A DNA stretch of 64,000 nucleotides from DTU052 sp050951725 (GCA_050951725.1 JBMNJO010000024.1:248001-312000); one strand, 5' to 3'; numbered from the stretch's first letter, positions 44,758-54,099 are shown. The notes: generated by a model from the letters alone, not told the origin. Program-made: numbers and translations.

Positions 44758-45684
44758 GTGAGGGGACGTACCGGAGGACGTTTTGGCTTGATTTTAGTGG
44801 CTTTGTCTATCCTTATTGGTGTTATTGTTGTAATCGAGACCAAACCAGGCAAGTGGCAGGATGAATTAATGATTAGCCTCTTGTTATCTGCTGACCGGAC
44901 TACCCAAGATATATCGCTCGAGGATTACCTGGTTGGAGTGGTATTAGCCGAAATGCCGGCCAGTTTCGAGTTTGAAGCCCTGAAAGCACAGGCGGTCTGC
45001 GCCCGTACCTATACCCTGAAAAAGTATTTTTCTACGTCCGGGCATGAAGGTGAGGCAACCATCTGTGACAACCCCAAACACTGCCAGGCATTTGTGACCC
45101 CGGAGGATTACTTGAAACGCTACCCTGATAATAAATGGGCGGTCAATAAGGTTATACGGGCGGTAATGGACACCAGAGGCGAGGTGATCACTCTGAACGG
45201 ACAACTGATCGAACCGGTATATCACTCAACCTGCGGGGGCCATACCGAGAGTTCGCAAACTGTCTGGGGTCATGAACACTGTTATCTCCAGGGGGTTCCA
45301 TGTCTGTGGGATAGTTCGTCCCCTTATTACCGGAAGGTGCTCAATATTCCAATTGAAGAGTTCCAGAGAAATCTTAATCTTGATCCCGCAACGCCCCCGA
45401 TTCCGCGGAAACTTGAGTCGAACGAAAACGGTACGGTGGCTCAGATCGCCTGGGGCAAAACCATCATGAATGGGCAGCAGGTCCGGCGGGCATTGGATCT
45501 CCCGTCTGCGAAGTTTACCATTGATATAGACGGTGATGAGGTTGCAGTTACCACCATGGGTAACGGTCACGGGGTGGGACTTTGTCAATATGGAGCGAAT
45601 GGCCTGGCCAAGGAGGGGAAAAACTACCAGATGATACTGCACTACTATTACCAGGATATCGCTTTATATAGGGTAGACTATTAA
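44758..45684 (+). CDS. spoIID: Stage II sporulation protein D
   Basis: A 308-residue septal peptidoglycan lytic transglycosylase needed for engulfment. An N-terminal membrane helix (FGLILVALSILIGVIVVI) is followed by ISLEDYLVGVVLAEMP, FEALKAQAVCARTYTLKK, STCGGHTESSQTVWG and GHGVGLCQYGANGLA. The cysteine-containing elements match SpoIID. Starts at 44749 (TTG), 44752 (ATG) and 44758 (GTG) are all in frame. AAAGGAGG ends at 44748, so GTG 44758 has the best spacing. Confidence 0.94.
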   Translation: MRGRTGGRFGLILVALSILIGVIVVIETKPGKWQDELMISLLLSADRTTQDISLEDYLVGVVLAEMPASFEFEALKAQAVCARTYTLKKYFSTSGHEGEATICDNPKHCQAFVTPEDYLKRYPDNKWAVNKVIRAVMDTRGEVITLNGQLIEPVYHSTCGGHTESSQTVWGHEHCYLQGVPCLWDSSSPYYRKVLNIPIEEFQRNLNLDPATPPIPRKLESNENGTVAQIAWGKTIMNGQQVRRALDLPSAKFTIDIDGDEVAVTTMGNGHGVGLCQYGANGLAKEGKNYQMILHYYYQDIALYRVDY

Positions 45685-46010
45685 GACAGACCGTATTTTG
45701 GAACCCATCTCCGGGGGTTTGGCGACCCGTTCAGAATCGACGAAGAATTGGTCTCGCAGGTGTTAATTTATGGATTGTCAGGTAAGTTTCTGGTCTGGGT
45801 TGCACAATTCGCCACCTGAACACCGCTTATCAGTGAGGCGATAACCCGGCTAATATGCGATTTTGGGTTCCTATAACCGGTTTGCGGGACTTGGTTGTTC
45901 AGAATCTTACCGGGGCCCTGCAGACTTTTTGAGCCGCCTTTCCGCGGTACCTTAATGAATACGCCGCTGCCTGGCCGAATAAACATTTAAAAAAGGCTGG
46001 GGGGAAAGCG
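45685..46010 (+). other. 326-base spoIID-spoIIID intergenic region
   Basis: No gene is seen. In many spore formers spoIIQ lies here; no M23 peptidase reading frame or remnant is visible. A sigma-E promoter for spoIIID is expected but I see only weak matches. Confidence 0.5.
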
Positions 46011-46268
46011 GTGCAAAACTATATTCGCAAACGCGCGGTAAAGGTGGGTAAGTACATAATTCGGACATCGGCAACAGTCAGGCAGACTGCCGATGTCTTT
46101 GGAATATCCAAAAGTACTGTCCACAAGGATGTTTCCGAACGCCTGCCCAGAATTAATAAAGAGCTGGCCGAAGAAGTAAATAAAGTAATGTTGAGAAATA
46201 AAGCGGAACGTCACCTTAGAGGTGGGGAGGCAACCCGTCAAAAATACATGTCGCAAAACCAGAATTAA
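46011..46268 (+). CDS. spoIIID: Stage III sporulation regulator SpoIIID
   Basis: An 85-residue mother-cell transcription factor. The helix-turn-helix is in TVRQTADVFGISKSTVHKDVSERLP, followed by a basic C-terminal segment. Start is GTG 46011 after GGGGGG. It precedes mbl as in Bacillus. Confidence 0.95.
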   Translation: MQNYIRKRAVKVGKYIIRTSATVRQTADVFGISKSTVHKDVSERLPRINKELAEEVNKVMLRNKAERHLRGGEATRQKYMSQNQN

Positions 46269-46363
46269 GAATTAATATGTAAGGAAATGAAGGAATATCC
46301 TCCTTCTCATCGAAGTATATCGCAATGAAGACATGCAATAAATGGTTGACAGGAGGGGCATAG

Positions 46364-47389
46364 GTGTTTTTTTCCGAGGATGTGGGCATAGACCTGGGAA
46401 CTGCCAGTATCCTGGTTTTTCGCAAGGGTAAAGGGATAGTACTACAGGAGCCTTCTGTAGTGGCAATTGATAGAGACACTGACCGCGTGATCGCGGTTGG
46501 CGAGGAGGCCCGGCGTATGCTCGGGCGTACTCCGGGTTATATTGTTGCGCTTCGTCCATTGAGGGACGGAGTTATCGCTGATTATGAAACGACTGAAAAG
46601 ATGCTTACCTATTTTATCCGTAAAGTAGTAGGCAAGCGGTTGATGTTCAAACCGCGGATTATAGTCTGCGTGCCTACCGGCGCTACTGATGTTGAGGAAA
46701 GGGCGGTGCGGCAGGCTACGCTGCAGGCCGGTGCCAGACAGGCTTTTTTGATTGAAGAGCCCCTGGCTGCGGCTATGGGAGCTGGGATTAACATCTCAGA
46801 TCCAACTGGCAACATGATAGTTGACGTAGGTGGGGGTACCACCGATATAGCGGTTTTGTCTCTCGGAGGTATAGTCTGTCGAAGCTCTCTCCGTATTGGC
46901 GGGGACAAGTTCGACGATGCCATCATTCGCTACGTAAGGCGTGAACACAATCTCCTGATAGGGGAACGAACCGCAGAGGAAGTAAAAATTCAGATCGGTA
47001 CTGCCTATCCGCCATATCAGAACAAAGAGGACGTTATGGATGTGAGGGGCAGGGACCTTTTGACCGGGCTTCCCCGAACCATCAAGGTTACCTCCCGGGA
47101 AACCTGGTTTGCCCTCCAGGAGGTACTTGAGGCCGTCATTAACGCGATCAAGGAAGTTCTCGAAAAAACACCACCTGAATTGGCATCTGACATATTGAAT
47201 AATGGAATAGTTATGACCGGAGGCGGCGCTCTCCTTCATGGTCTGGACATGCTGATCTCCAGTCAAACTAATCTGCCGGTGCATGTCGCCGATGATCCCA
47301 TATCCTGTGTGGCCCTGGGAACCGGAAGGGCCTTGAACAATATTGGCTACCTGACAACTAAAAGACAGGCAGCCCGAAGGGTGCTGTAA
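46364..47389 (+). CDS. mbl: MreB/Mbl actin-like rod-shape protein
   Basis: A 341-residue cytoskeletal ATPase guiding lateral wall synthesis. Nucleotide motifs are GIDLGTASILVF, DVGGGTTDIAVLSLGG and MTGGGALLHGLD. Its position after spoIIID points to Mbl rather than MreB. Start is GTG 46364 after AGGAGGGG. Confidence 0.93.
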   Translation: MFFSEDVGIDLGTASILVFRKGKGIVLQEPSVVAIDRDTDRVIAVGEEARRMLGRTPGYIVALRPLRDGVIADYETTEKMLTYFIRKVVGKRLMFKPRIIVCVPTGATDVEERAVRQATLQAGARQAFLIEEPLAAAMGAGINISDPTGNMIVDVGGGTTDIAVLSLGGIVCRSSLRIGGDKFDDAIIRYVRREHNLLIGERTAEEVKIQIGTAYPPYQNKEDVMDVRGRDLLTGLPRTIKVTSRETWFALQEVLEAVINAIKEVLEKTPPELASDILNNGIVMTGGGALLHGLDMLISSQTNLPVHVADDPISCVALGTGRALNNIGYLTTKRQAARRVL

Positions 47390-47563
47390 AACGGCGGTCC
47401 GTTACGCTGGTTATACCGAACAGAAACAGGCCGTCCTTCTTTTGTCTAAAGATAGATCTGAAATAGCCGATACTTTATTTAAGGACTTAATATGTGAGGC
47501 AGGCCAGTTTTGCGGTTGAAATAATCCTGGACTGTTCTCCAGTACGATCTATGAGGTGAAATC

Positions 47564-48307
47564 TTGATTAGAGGACTATATACAGCGTGTTCCGGGATGA
47601 TGCTGCAGATGACCCGGCAGGACACCCTGGCCAACAACCTGGCCAATGCCAACACTACCGGTTTCAAGAAGGACACGGTGATTTCCCAGGACTTTCCGTC
47701 GTTACTGATAACAAGAATGGGAGAGACCATGAGCAAGCCGCAAAAGGTCGGCAGCTTGGGGACTGGGACCGCTGTTCAGCAAATCGTGACTGATTACAGT
47801 GTCGGTGCGTATACGGCTACCGGAAATTCGTTTGATTTGGCCTTGGGTTCAGATTGCTTTTTCAGCATTGAAACCGCTGAAGGGATATGCTATTCACGAA
47901 ACGGTGCTTTCAGCGTTGATTCTGAAGGAAGACTCGTCAATGCCAACGGACAACCGGTATTGGGTGCCTACGGCCACATATACGTCGATGGACCTTTTGT
48001 GGTTGACGAGCAGGGTAATGTGCTCCAGGATGGCGAAATAATTAATACCCTGGATATCGTTAGATTTTCGGATAAGTCAATGCTGGTCAAGATTGGGGAT
48101 GATTTGTTTGCTATGGGTGATCAGGAGGCGGAGATACCCGTCCACCCTCGGGTTCTGCAGGGACACCTGGAGTCGTCCAATGTCAACCCGGTAAAAGAGA
48201 TGGTCGATCTTATCACTGTAGTCCGCGCCTATGAGGTCATGCAGAAGGTGATTCAGGCAGAAGATCAGACACTGGACAAACTCATCAATCAAGCCGGCAG
48301 CAGGTAA
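47564..48307 (+). CDS. Flagellar basal-body rod/hook protein (FlhO/FlgG-like)
   Basis: A 247-residue member of the FlgF/FlgG/FlgE family. The N-terminal rod signature is IRGLYTACSGMMLQMTRQDTLANNLANANTTGFKKD. The C-terminal coiled coil is HLESSNVNPVKEMVDLITVVRAYEVMQKVIQAED. Bacillus carries two such genes (flhO, flhP) after mbl; only one is here. Start TTG 47564 after GAGGTGA. Confidence 0.92.
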   Translation: MIRGLYTACSGMMLQMTRQDTLANNLANANTTGFKKDTVISQDFPSLLITRMGETMSKPQKVGSLGTGTAVQQIVTDYSVGAYTATGNSFDLALGSDCFFSIETAEGICYSRNGAFSVDSEGRLVNANGQPVLGAYGHIYVDGPFVVDEQGNVLQDGEIINTLDIVRFSDKSMLVKIGDDLFAMGDQEAEIPVHPRVLQGHLESSNVNPVKEMVDLITVVRAYEVMQKVIQAEDQTLDKLINQAGSR

Positions 48308-48338
48308 CAGACAAGAGCTTTTCTTTGGATAATAAGTG

Positions 48339-48374
48339 CAGGGGCGTTACACCATGAGCGCCCCTGTCTTTGTT
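48339..48374 (+). terminator. Terminator after the flagellar gene
   Basis: A perfect 8-bp stem CAGGGGCG / CGCCCCTG with a 12-base loop, followed by TCTTTGTT. Confidence 0.65.
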
Positions 48375-48441
48375 ATACAATTGCATGCCTGCGCGATAAG
48401 TATTAAGATTTTAGTTGTAATTACTCGGGAGGATTCGTCAT

Positions 48442-49188
48442 TTGCGTCTTGAGCAGACAGAAGTACTCGGATGTCGCCTGGATATAGTTGACATGCCTAA
48501 GGCCTTACAGGTTATCGAGGACGCGATTCAAAAGCGGGAGTTATCCCAGGTAATAACCTTAAACGCCGAGATGATATACCGGGCGCAGCATAACCAGCAG
48601 TTGAGGGACATATATTCACAGGCCCGGCTGGTGACACCTGACGGGATTGGTGTTGTCTGGGCCCTGCGACGTGCTGGCTGGGAGATTAGCCGGCGGGTAA
48701 CCGGTGTCGGCCTGACCTTGGAGATCCTGGGCCTTGCCCGGGAGAAAAACTGGCGCATCTTTCTCCTGGGAGCTGAACCAGGGGTTGCCCAAGAGGTGGC
48801 CCGTAAACTGGCCGCAGCTGAGGATTCACTGGAGATTGCCGGAGTACATCACGGGTACTTTGCTGATGAGGAATCCCCAACCATTATTGATCTGATCAGG
48901 GCCGCGCGGCCAGATATACTACTGGTTGGATTAGGAGCTCCTCGTCAGGATATCTGGATCGCCCAACACCTGGACGAGCTCCAGGTACCAGTATGCATCG
49001 GGGTTGGCGGTACCTTTGATGTCCTGGCAGGCAAAGTCAGGCGCGCGCCCCGAATATGGCGCCGCCTGGGACTGGAATGGCTCTATCGACTGATAAGCGA
49101 ACCAAAAAGGATCAAGCGGCAGTTGGCCCTACCCCGGTTTGCATGGTTGGTATTAAGGCAGGGCCAGAAAGGAAAACGCCGTGGCTGA
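48442..49188 (+). CDS. WecG/TagA/CpsF-family glycosyltransferase
   Basis: A 248-residue GT26 enzyme, typically adding ManNAc from UDP-ManNAc to a lipid-linked GlcNAc in wall polymer synthesis. Motifs are TLNAEMIYRAQHN, LVTPDGIGVVWALR, the Asp-containing VGLGAPRQDIW and GVGGTFDVLAGKVRRAP. A basic C-terminal region suggests membrane association. The start is TTG 48442 after GGGAGG. With csaB downstream it probably makes the secondary wall polysaccharide that SLH proteins bind. Confidence 0.9.
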   Translation: MRLEQTEVLGCRLDIVDMPKALQVIEDAIQKRELSQVITLNAEMIYRAQHNQQLRDIYSQARLVTPDGIGVVWALRRAGWEISRRVTGVGLTLEILGLAREKNWRIFLLGAEPGVAQEVARKLAAAEDSLEIAGVHHGYFADEESPTIIDLIRAARPDILLVGLGAPRQDIWIAQHLDELQVPVCIGVGGTFDVLAGKVRRAPRIWRRLGLEWLYRLISEPKRIKRQLALPRFAWLVLRQGQKGKRRG

Positions 49189-49503
49189 CCCTAAACAAAT
49201 TGATTCCTACGTTGAAGCCCTAAGCTGGCCTGTTTGGATGCATAAGTATTAAGGAGCTGGTTGACGCAGCATCGCTGCGACACTCTGCATTCTGGAGGTA
49301 AGAAGCCAGACATCGGAAGCGGAATTTGGAACGCGCAAGATTAAATACAATGTCCCTATTTACCAACCAATTTGTCCGCTGCCCCTTCGCCGTGAGATTA
49401 AAAGATGTGAAAATCAATGCGAAGTATGTCAAAGAATACTTATGCGTGCAAACAAGCGAAATGAAACTTACATACTTACACATTAAACAGGCAAGGAGTT
49501 ACC
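49189..49503 (+). other. 315-base region before csaB
   Basis: No gene is supported. It holds a near-perfect palindrome GACGCAGC-ATC-GCTGCGAC (49262-49280) and a TCTGG...CCAGA pair (about 49289-49308). Neither forms a riboswitch that I recognise. Confidence 0.4.
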
Positions 49504-50583
49504 ATGCGTATAGTGTTGTCAGGTTATTATGGCTTTGATAATGCGGGTGATGAGGCCCTGCTTACTGCCATCAGTAACTCGCTTCGAGCAGTAGACGCAA
49601 CAACTGAGATTACGGTTTTGTCCGGAAACCCGGAACGAACCGCTATAGTGCATGGGATTCGTGCCGTCAGCCGGATTAATCCCCTGGTGCTGGTAAAAGA
49701 ATTATCCCGGGCCGACCTCCTGATTAGTGGGGGCGGAAGCCTCTTGCAGGATGTGACGGGTCCTCTCTCTATACCCTATTATTTAGGAATTGTCGTGCTG
49801 GCCAAGCTGCTGAATACCCGGGTGGTTTTTTATGCCCAGGGTGTGGGTCCGGTAGGCAGGAGGATAAGCCGGTGGCTGATCAAGCTGGTTGCCAACCGGG
49901 TAGACCTGATAACTCTGAGGGATGCTGCATCAGCCGAATTACTCAGGGCCATTGGAGTTCACCGACCTCCGATGTCGGTAACCGCCGACCCCGTATTTGC
50001 CTTGCGCCCTGCCGCAGAAGAAGTAAGCCGGGCTGAGTCCTATCTCAATGACTTGGGAATTGATAAAAATCAGGGTATTATCGGGGTATCCATCCGTTAC
50101 TGGAATACCTTTTCCGACCAGCAGATGGCTCGGCTGTTGGATAAGCTGGCGGAAAAGGGACATCCGTTGTTGCTCATCCCGCTCCAGCACCCGGTTGATT
50201 TGGAATACTCATATCAGATCAAGCGTCTTATGAAGTCCACGGTTACAATCGCAGATGCCCAGTTTACTTCAACTGAACTGATGGGTCTTATCTCCCATTT
50301 GAGGTTACTGGTAGGAATGAGACTGCATTCCCTGATATTTGCCGCCTGTGTGGGGACTCCTTTCGAAGGCATATCCTATGATCCCAAGGTGGATACTTTC
50401 CTCAGACAATTCGGTAAAACCCCCTTATTTGACAGTGCCGGCTTCAACCTGCAAGCCGTGGTTGATAGAGTTAATCAGGCCATCATAAGCCGCGATGACA
50501 AAGCATCAATCATACTTGAGCAGGCAGCGGAGCTTAAGGAGAAGGCAGATCAAAACGCCAGGCTGGTACTAAGTGTGGTGTAA
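49504..50583 (+). CDS. csaB: Polysaccharide pyruvyl transferase CsaB
   Basis: A 359-residue GT-B-like enzyme that adds pyruvate ketals to secondary cell-wall polysaccharide. This modification creates the ligand for SLH domains. Family features are GYYGFDNAGDEALL at the N-terminus, LISGGGSLLQDVTG, FYAQGVGPV and the C-terminal GMRLHSLIFAACVGTPFEGISYDPKV. Start ATG 49504 after AGGAG. Confidence 0.92.
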   Translation: MRIVLSGYYGFDNAGDEALLTAISNSLRAVDATTEITVLSGNPERTAIVHGIRAVSRINPLVLVKELSRADLLISGGGSLLQDVTGPLSIPYYLGIVVLAKLLNTRVVFYAQGVGPVGRRISRWLIKLVANRVDLITLRDAASAELLRAIGVHRPPMSVTADPVFALRPAAEEVSRAESYLNDLGIDKNQGIIGVSIRYWNTFSDQQMARLLDKLAEKGHPLLLIPLQHPVDLEYSYQIKRLMKSTVTIADAQFTSTELMGLISHLRLLVGMRLHSLIFAACVGTPFEGISYDPKVDTFLRQFGKTPLFDSAGFNLQAVVDRVNQAIISRDDKASIILEQAAELKEKADQNARLVLSVV

Positions 50584-50709
50584 GACACACTCTCCCCCTC
50601 CCCACTGTCCCATCACTCGACAATGACGGATACTCCAGGTCAAACAAGCAGGAAAACTGCCAATAACTATCGAAGTAGGTGTCATATTTAGCATTAGAGG
50701 AATAATCTG

Positions 50710-52863
50710 ATGGCCCGCCAAAAAACCAAAAAAAAGAAAAGCCCCCAGCGGATCCTGGTACTGGATACCGGCACCCGTTCGATAATGGGTGTCCTGCTGG
50801 AAAAGACCGATGAAATAGTGGTTCGTGCGGTAGAATACCTGGAACACGAAACACGGTCAATGTACGATGGGCAGATTCACGATGTGGAGGCGGTTGCCGC
50901 TGAGATTGCCGTTATCAAGGAACGGATGGAGAAAGCCACGGGATTAAGGCTGAAAAAGGCTGCGGTTGCTGCGGCCGGCAGAGCTTTAAAAACAGCAACC
51001 GGGACGGTAACAGCCTCTCGCCCCCATATGCTGGAGATTACCTGGGAAGAGATCAAAGCCCTGGAACTGGAAGCGGTCCAGAAAGCCCAGATAAAAATTG
51101 CCGGTGAGGACAAGACGCCGCAAGGTCATTTCTGCGTGGGTTACAGCGTGATCAATTACATCCTGGAAGACCAGGTTCTGCAGAATCTGGTTGGCCAGAT
51201 GGGACATAAGGTGGGAGTAGAGGTAATTGCAACCTTCCTGCCGCGGGTGGTTGTTGACAGCCTGTTTGCCGCACTGAGAAAAGCAGGCCTGGAGGTTGAA
51301 AGTCTCACCCTGGAGCCTATTGCGGCACTGACGGCGGCGATACCCCCGAAGATGAGGCTTCTGAACCTGGCACTGGTGGATATCGGAGCCGGAACCTCGG
51401 ACATTGCCATAGTTCAGAAAGAAAAAATATGTGCGTATGCCATGGTGCCGATAGGGGGAGATGAGGTCACCGAGACCCTGGCGGGGCGATACCTTCTGGA
51501 TTTTAACACCGCTGAAATGGTTAAACGTCAGTTGAATAATGATACTACTCTGACCTTTGCTGATGTTCTGGAAAACCAGGTCACGGAGACAGCAGAGGTA
51601 ATTATGGAGTGTATCAGGCCAACCATCAGAGAACTTGCCACCGCCGTGGCTCGGGAGATCCTGAAGGCCAACCAGAAAACACCGGATGCGGTCATCTGTG
51701 TAGGCGGAGGCAGTCTGACTCCCGGACTGCTTCAGGATTTGGCCAGTGCTCTGGAGTTAACCGTCAATCGGGTAGGCCTTCGTACCCGGGAGACCCTGGA
51801 CTGGATTAGAGGTGACCACCCTGCTCTTACTGGTCCCCAGGCCATAACCCCAATTGGGATTGGGTTAAACGCCATGAATTCCCGCTTGCTCCCTATGGTC
51901 AGAGTCAAGGTAAATGGCCATGAAATCCCACTCTGGGGACTGCAGGAAATAACAGTCTCCACCGCCCTATTAGCATCGGGATTCAGTCTTAGCAATATAT
52001 ACGGACGTCCTGGGATGGGGCTGACGGTTGAGGTTAATCAGGTTCTCAAGTCCTTCAGAGGCACTTTGGGAGTACCTCCTGTTATTAAGGTTAATGGCAC
52101 ACCGGCGGGCCTTGATACCCCACTCCAGGCGGGAGATAGTGTAGAGTTTGTACCCGGTCAGGATGGTGAGGATGCCAAGGTCCTGGTTAAGGACCTGATC
52201 GAACCCGTCGAGGGTACTGTATTTATAAATGGGGAACCGGTCACAGTTTCACCTCGGGTACGTGTTAACGGGGAACTCTGGGGGTGGGATGAACCAATTC
52301 CTGACCGGGCCAAGATAGAGGTAATTATGGGTCAGCCCTTGACAGAATTGTTCGCTGGTTTCGGAATCGATGCCGATACCCTCGATCGGCGTACCTTTAG
52401 GTTTATTGTTAATGATCAGGAGACTTTCCTGGAATGGAGTCCTTACAGGGTCCGGATAAATGGCGAGGAAACGAGCCTTAGCAGCGTGGCTCAATTTGGA
52501 GACCAGATCAGCTTTGCTATCCAGGAGGCACCGAGGCTGAGGGAGGTGCTGGAAATTGACCAAAATCCGCCGCAGGTAGAATTGACGGTCAATAAAGAAC
52601 CCGTGGTTCTTTCCAAAGGGGGCACCATGCTGCATATGAATGGAAACCCGGTTACTCTGGACCATGTACTGGAGGATGGAGCCGTGATTAAATACAAACT
52701 CCAGGAGAGTTTGACTATTGTCAGCGACCTGCTCAACCATATTACTATAACCCCCAGGCCTTCCGGAAACCTGATTATCAGAGTTAACGGTCTTGATGCG
52801 GGCTTTACAACTCCGGTACACTCCGGAGACCAGGTTGACTTGTATTGGGAAGATGTTGACTGA
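50710..52863 (+). CDS. FtsA/PilM-like actin-fold ATPase with long C-terminal repeat region
   Basis: A 717-residue protein. The first 390 or so residues are an FtsA-like actin fold, with the phosphate-binding loops ILVLDTGTRSIMG and LVDIGAGTSDIAIV and the adenosine motif VCVGGGSLTPGL. From about residue 395 on, a region built of repeated short units follows: VNG-x-P or ING-x-x, then a turn with GD-x-V (VKVNGHEIPL, IKVNGTPAGL...GDSVEF, VFINGEPV, RVNGELWG, RINGEETSL...GDQISF, HMNGNPVTL, RVNGLDAGF...GDQVDLY). These resemble beta-grasp (ThiS-like) modules. No C-terminal amphipathic FtsA membrane helix is seen. Function unknown. Confidence 0.82.
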   Translation: MARQKTKKKKSPQRILVLDTGTRSIMGVLLEKTDEIVVRAVEYLEHETRSMYDGQIHDVEAVAAEIAVIKERMEKATGLRLKKAAVAAAGRALKTATGTVTASRPHMLEITWEEIKALELEAVQKAQIKIAGEDKTPQGHFCVGYSVINYILEDQVLQNLVGQMGHKVGVEVIATFLPRVVVDSLFAALRKAGLEVESLTLEPIAALTAAIPPKMRLLNLALVDIGAGTSDIAIVQKEKICAYAMVPIGGDEVTETLAGRYLLDFNTAEMVKRQLNNDTTLTFADVLENQVTETAEVIMECIRPTIRELATAVAREILKANQKTPDAVICVGGGSLTPGLLQDLASALELTVNRVGLRTRETLDWIRGDHPALTGPQAITPIGIGLNAMNSRLLPMVRVKVNGHEIPLWGLQEITVSTALLASGFSLSNIYGRPGMGLTVEVNQVLKSFRGTLGVPPVIKVNGTPAGLDTPLQAGDSVEFVPGQDGEDAKVLVKDLIEPVEGTVFINGEPVTVSPRVRVNGELWGWDEPIPDRAKIEVIMGQPLTELFAGFGIDADTLDRRTFRFIVNDQETFLEWSPYRVRINGEETSLSSVAQFGDQISFAIQEAPRLREVLEIDQNPPQVELTVNKEPVVLSKGGTMLHMNGNPVTLDHVLEDGAVIKYKLQESLTIVSDLLNHITITPRPSGNLIIRVNGLDAGFTTPVHSGDQVDLYWEDVD

Positions 52864-53021
52864 AAAGCCTTCGGTTATCCTCTGAACTTCGCCCGTACAC
52901 TCGGATTAAACACCTTATCACCATGCCTATTGAGCTTCCCCCGCCATCACCGAACTGGATAGTCTCTCATTTCTCCAGGATTAACCCTTAATCGCAAGGA
53001 AATATTAGAAAATCAAAGAAA

Positions 53022-53038
53022 GGTTAATAATAGTCAAA
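53022..53038 (+). promoter_or_regulatory. Degenerate CtsR operator
   Basis: GGTTAAT-AAT-AGTCAAA has the spacing of a CtsR box, with one perfect heptad and one matching 5 of 7. Confidence 0.4.
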
Positions 53039-53078
53039 GATGACGGTCGTATTTGCCCGTCTATTATCTTTGCGTTTT
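53035..53078 (+). terminator. Hairpin upstream of ctsR
   Basis: CAAAGAT plus GACGG pair with CCGTC plus ATCTTTG (a TATT bulge on the 3' arm), followed by CGTTTTC. It is the likely terminator of the FtsA-like gene and overlaps the degenerate CtsR box. Confidence 0.55.
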
Positions 53079-53097
53079 CTGCGGTACGGAATAAAAT
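53070..53097 (+). promoter_or_regulatory. Sigma-A promoter of the ctsR operon
   Basis: TTGCGT (53070-53075), a 16-base spacer and TAAAAT (53092-53097), immediately before the CtsR box. Confidence 0.5.
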
Positions 53098-53108
53098 AAG
53101 AATTGAAA

Positions 53109-53125
53109 GGTCAAATAAAGTCAAA
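53109..53125 (+). promoter_or_regulatory. CtsR operator
   Basis: GGTCAAA-TAA-AGTCAAA is a perfect direct heptad repeat of the CtsR class, 15 bases before the ctsR start and just after the -10 box, so binding would block transcription start. Confidence 0.85.
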
Positions 53126-53140
53126 GGGGAATCAGAGTCG

Positions 53141-53572
53141 ATGCGAAGCCTGGCTGACAGGATTGAAAGCTATCTAAAAGTACTGATTGAGCGCAGTGAC
53201 AATGATGAGGTGGAGATTCAACGTATTGAACTGGCTGAGACTTTCCGGTGTGCTCCGTCTCAAATTACTTATGTACTCGGCACCCGGTTCACCCTGGATG
53301 AGGGGTTTATAACCGAAAGCAAGCGTGGTGGGCGCGGGTTCATAAAGATTCGCAAGATACCAGCGGAAGAGAAGGCGGCCAGACCAGGAATCGCTCAGGT
53401 TCAGGCGGAGAACATTATAAGAGAACTTGAGGCAACTGGTTTCTTGACCAGCCGGGAGGCTCAATTGCTGCAGGCCATTATTAACCGGGAGGTCCTGGAC
53501 CTGCCCACTAATGAACGTGATTATATCAGGTACCAAATTATGAAGACAGTAATAAATCTAATGGAGGGATAA
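53141..53572 (+). CDS. ctsR: CtsR repressor of class III stress genes
   Basis: A 143-residue dimeric winged-helix repressor. It starts SLADRIESYLKVLIERSDNDEVEIQR, and the glycine-rich DNA-binding wing is ESKRGGRGFIKI. It autoregulates the operon through the box at 53109; McsB and heat relieve repression. ATG 53141 after AAAGGGGA. Confidence 0.96.
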   Translation: MRSLADRIESYLKVLIERSDNDEVEIQRIELAETFRCAPSQITYVLGTRFTLDEGFITESKRGGRGFIKIRKIPAEEKAARPGIAQVQAENIIRELEATGFLTSREAQLLQAIINREVLDLPTNERDYIRYQIMKTVINLMEG

Positions 53573-53575
53573 AAG

Positions 53576-54097
53576 ATGTACTGTGATGAATGCAAATCCA
53601 GACCGGCGGCGGTGACCATCAAGGAAGTATTCAACGGGAAACAGGTAGAGCTTCATCTTTGTCCAGAGTGTGCCGCTCAGAAAGGGGTTGGCTTCTTTAA
53701 TCTGGGAGGTACATCATTGCCCAAGTTGCTGGGAAGTTTCTTTGGATTTGGGCCGATAAATGTTGGGCAGGTGCAACCACCCGTTGTTACCGGCAAGTCC
53801 TGCCCCAATTGTCATATCAATCTGAAGGTCATCAGCCAACAAGGCAGGTTAGGCTGCAGTCAATGCTATGAGGTGTTTGAGGAGCAGCTGGAACCTACCC
53901 TGAGAAGAATTCATGGTAATACCATTCATACGGGGAAAATACCCAAAAGGGGAGCCAGTAAAGTCAAGCTCCAACGTGAAATTGAACAGTTAAAGGCACA
54001 ATTGCAATCGGCCGTATCTAACGAACAGTATGAAAAGGCGGCTGAATTAAGAGATAAGATAAAGAATCTGGAAAAAACCAGAAGCGAGGTGAGTTAA
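53576..54097 (+). CDS. mcsA: McsA zinc protein, activator of McsB
   Basis: A 173-residue protein with paired zinc motifs (YCDEC, CPEC, CPNC, CSQC) and a C-terminal UVR domain (SNEQYEKAAELRDKIKNLEK). McsA binds and stimulates the arginine kinase McsB. It starts 3 bases after ctsR. Confidence 0.94.
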   Translation: MYCDECKSRPAAVTIKEVFNGKQVELHLCPECAAQKGVGFFNLGGTSLPKLLGSFFGFGPINVGQVQPPVVTGKSCPNCHINLKVISQQGRLGCSQCYEVFEEQLEPTLRRIHGNTIHTGKIPKRGASKVKLQREIEQLKAQLQSAVSNEQYEKAAELRDKIKNLEKTRSEVS

Positions 54098-54099
54098 AG

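Noticed and set aside
45840..45990. Sigma-E promoter of spoIIID (TAATATG ... CTATAAC)
   Set aside because: Both boxes deviate from consensus and the spacing is uncertain.
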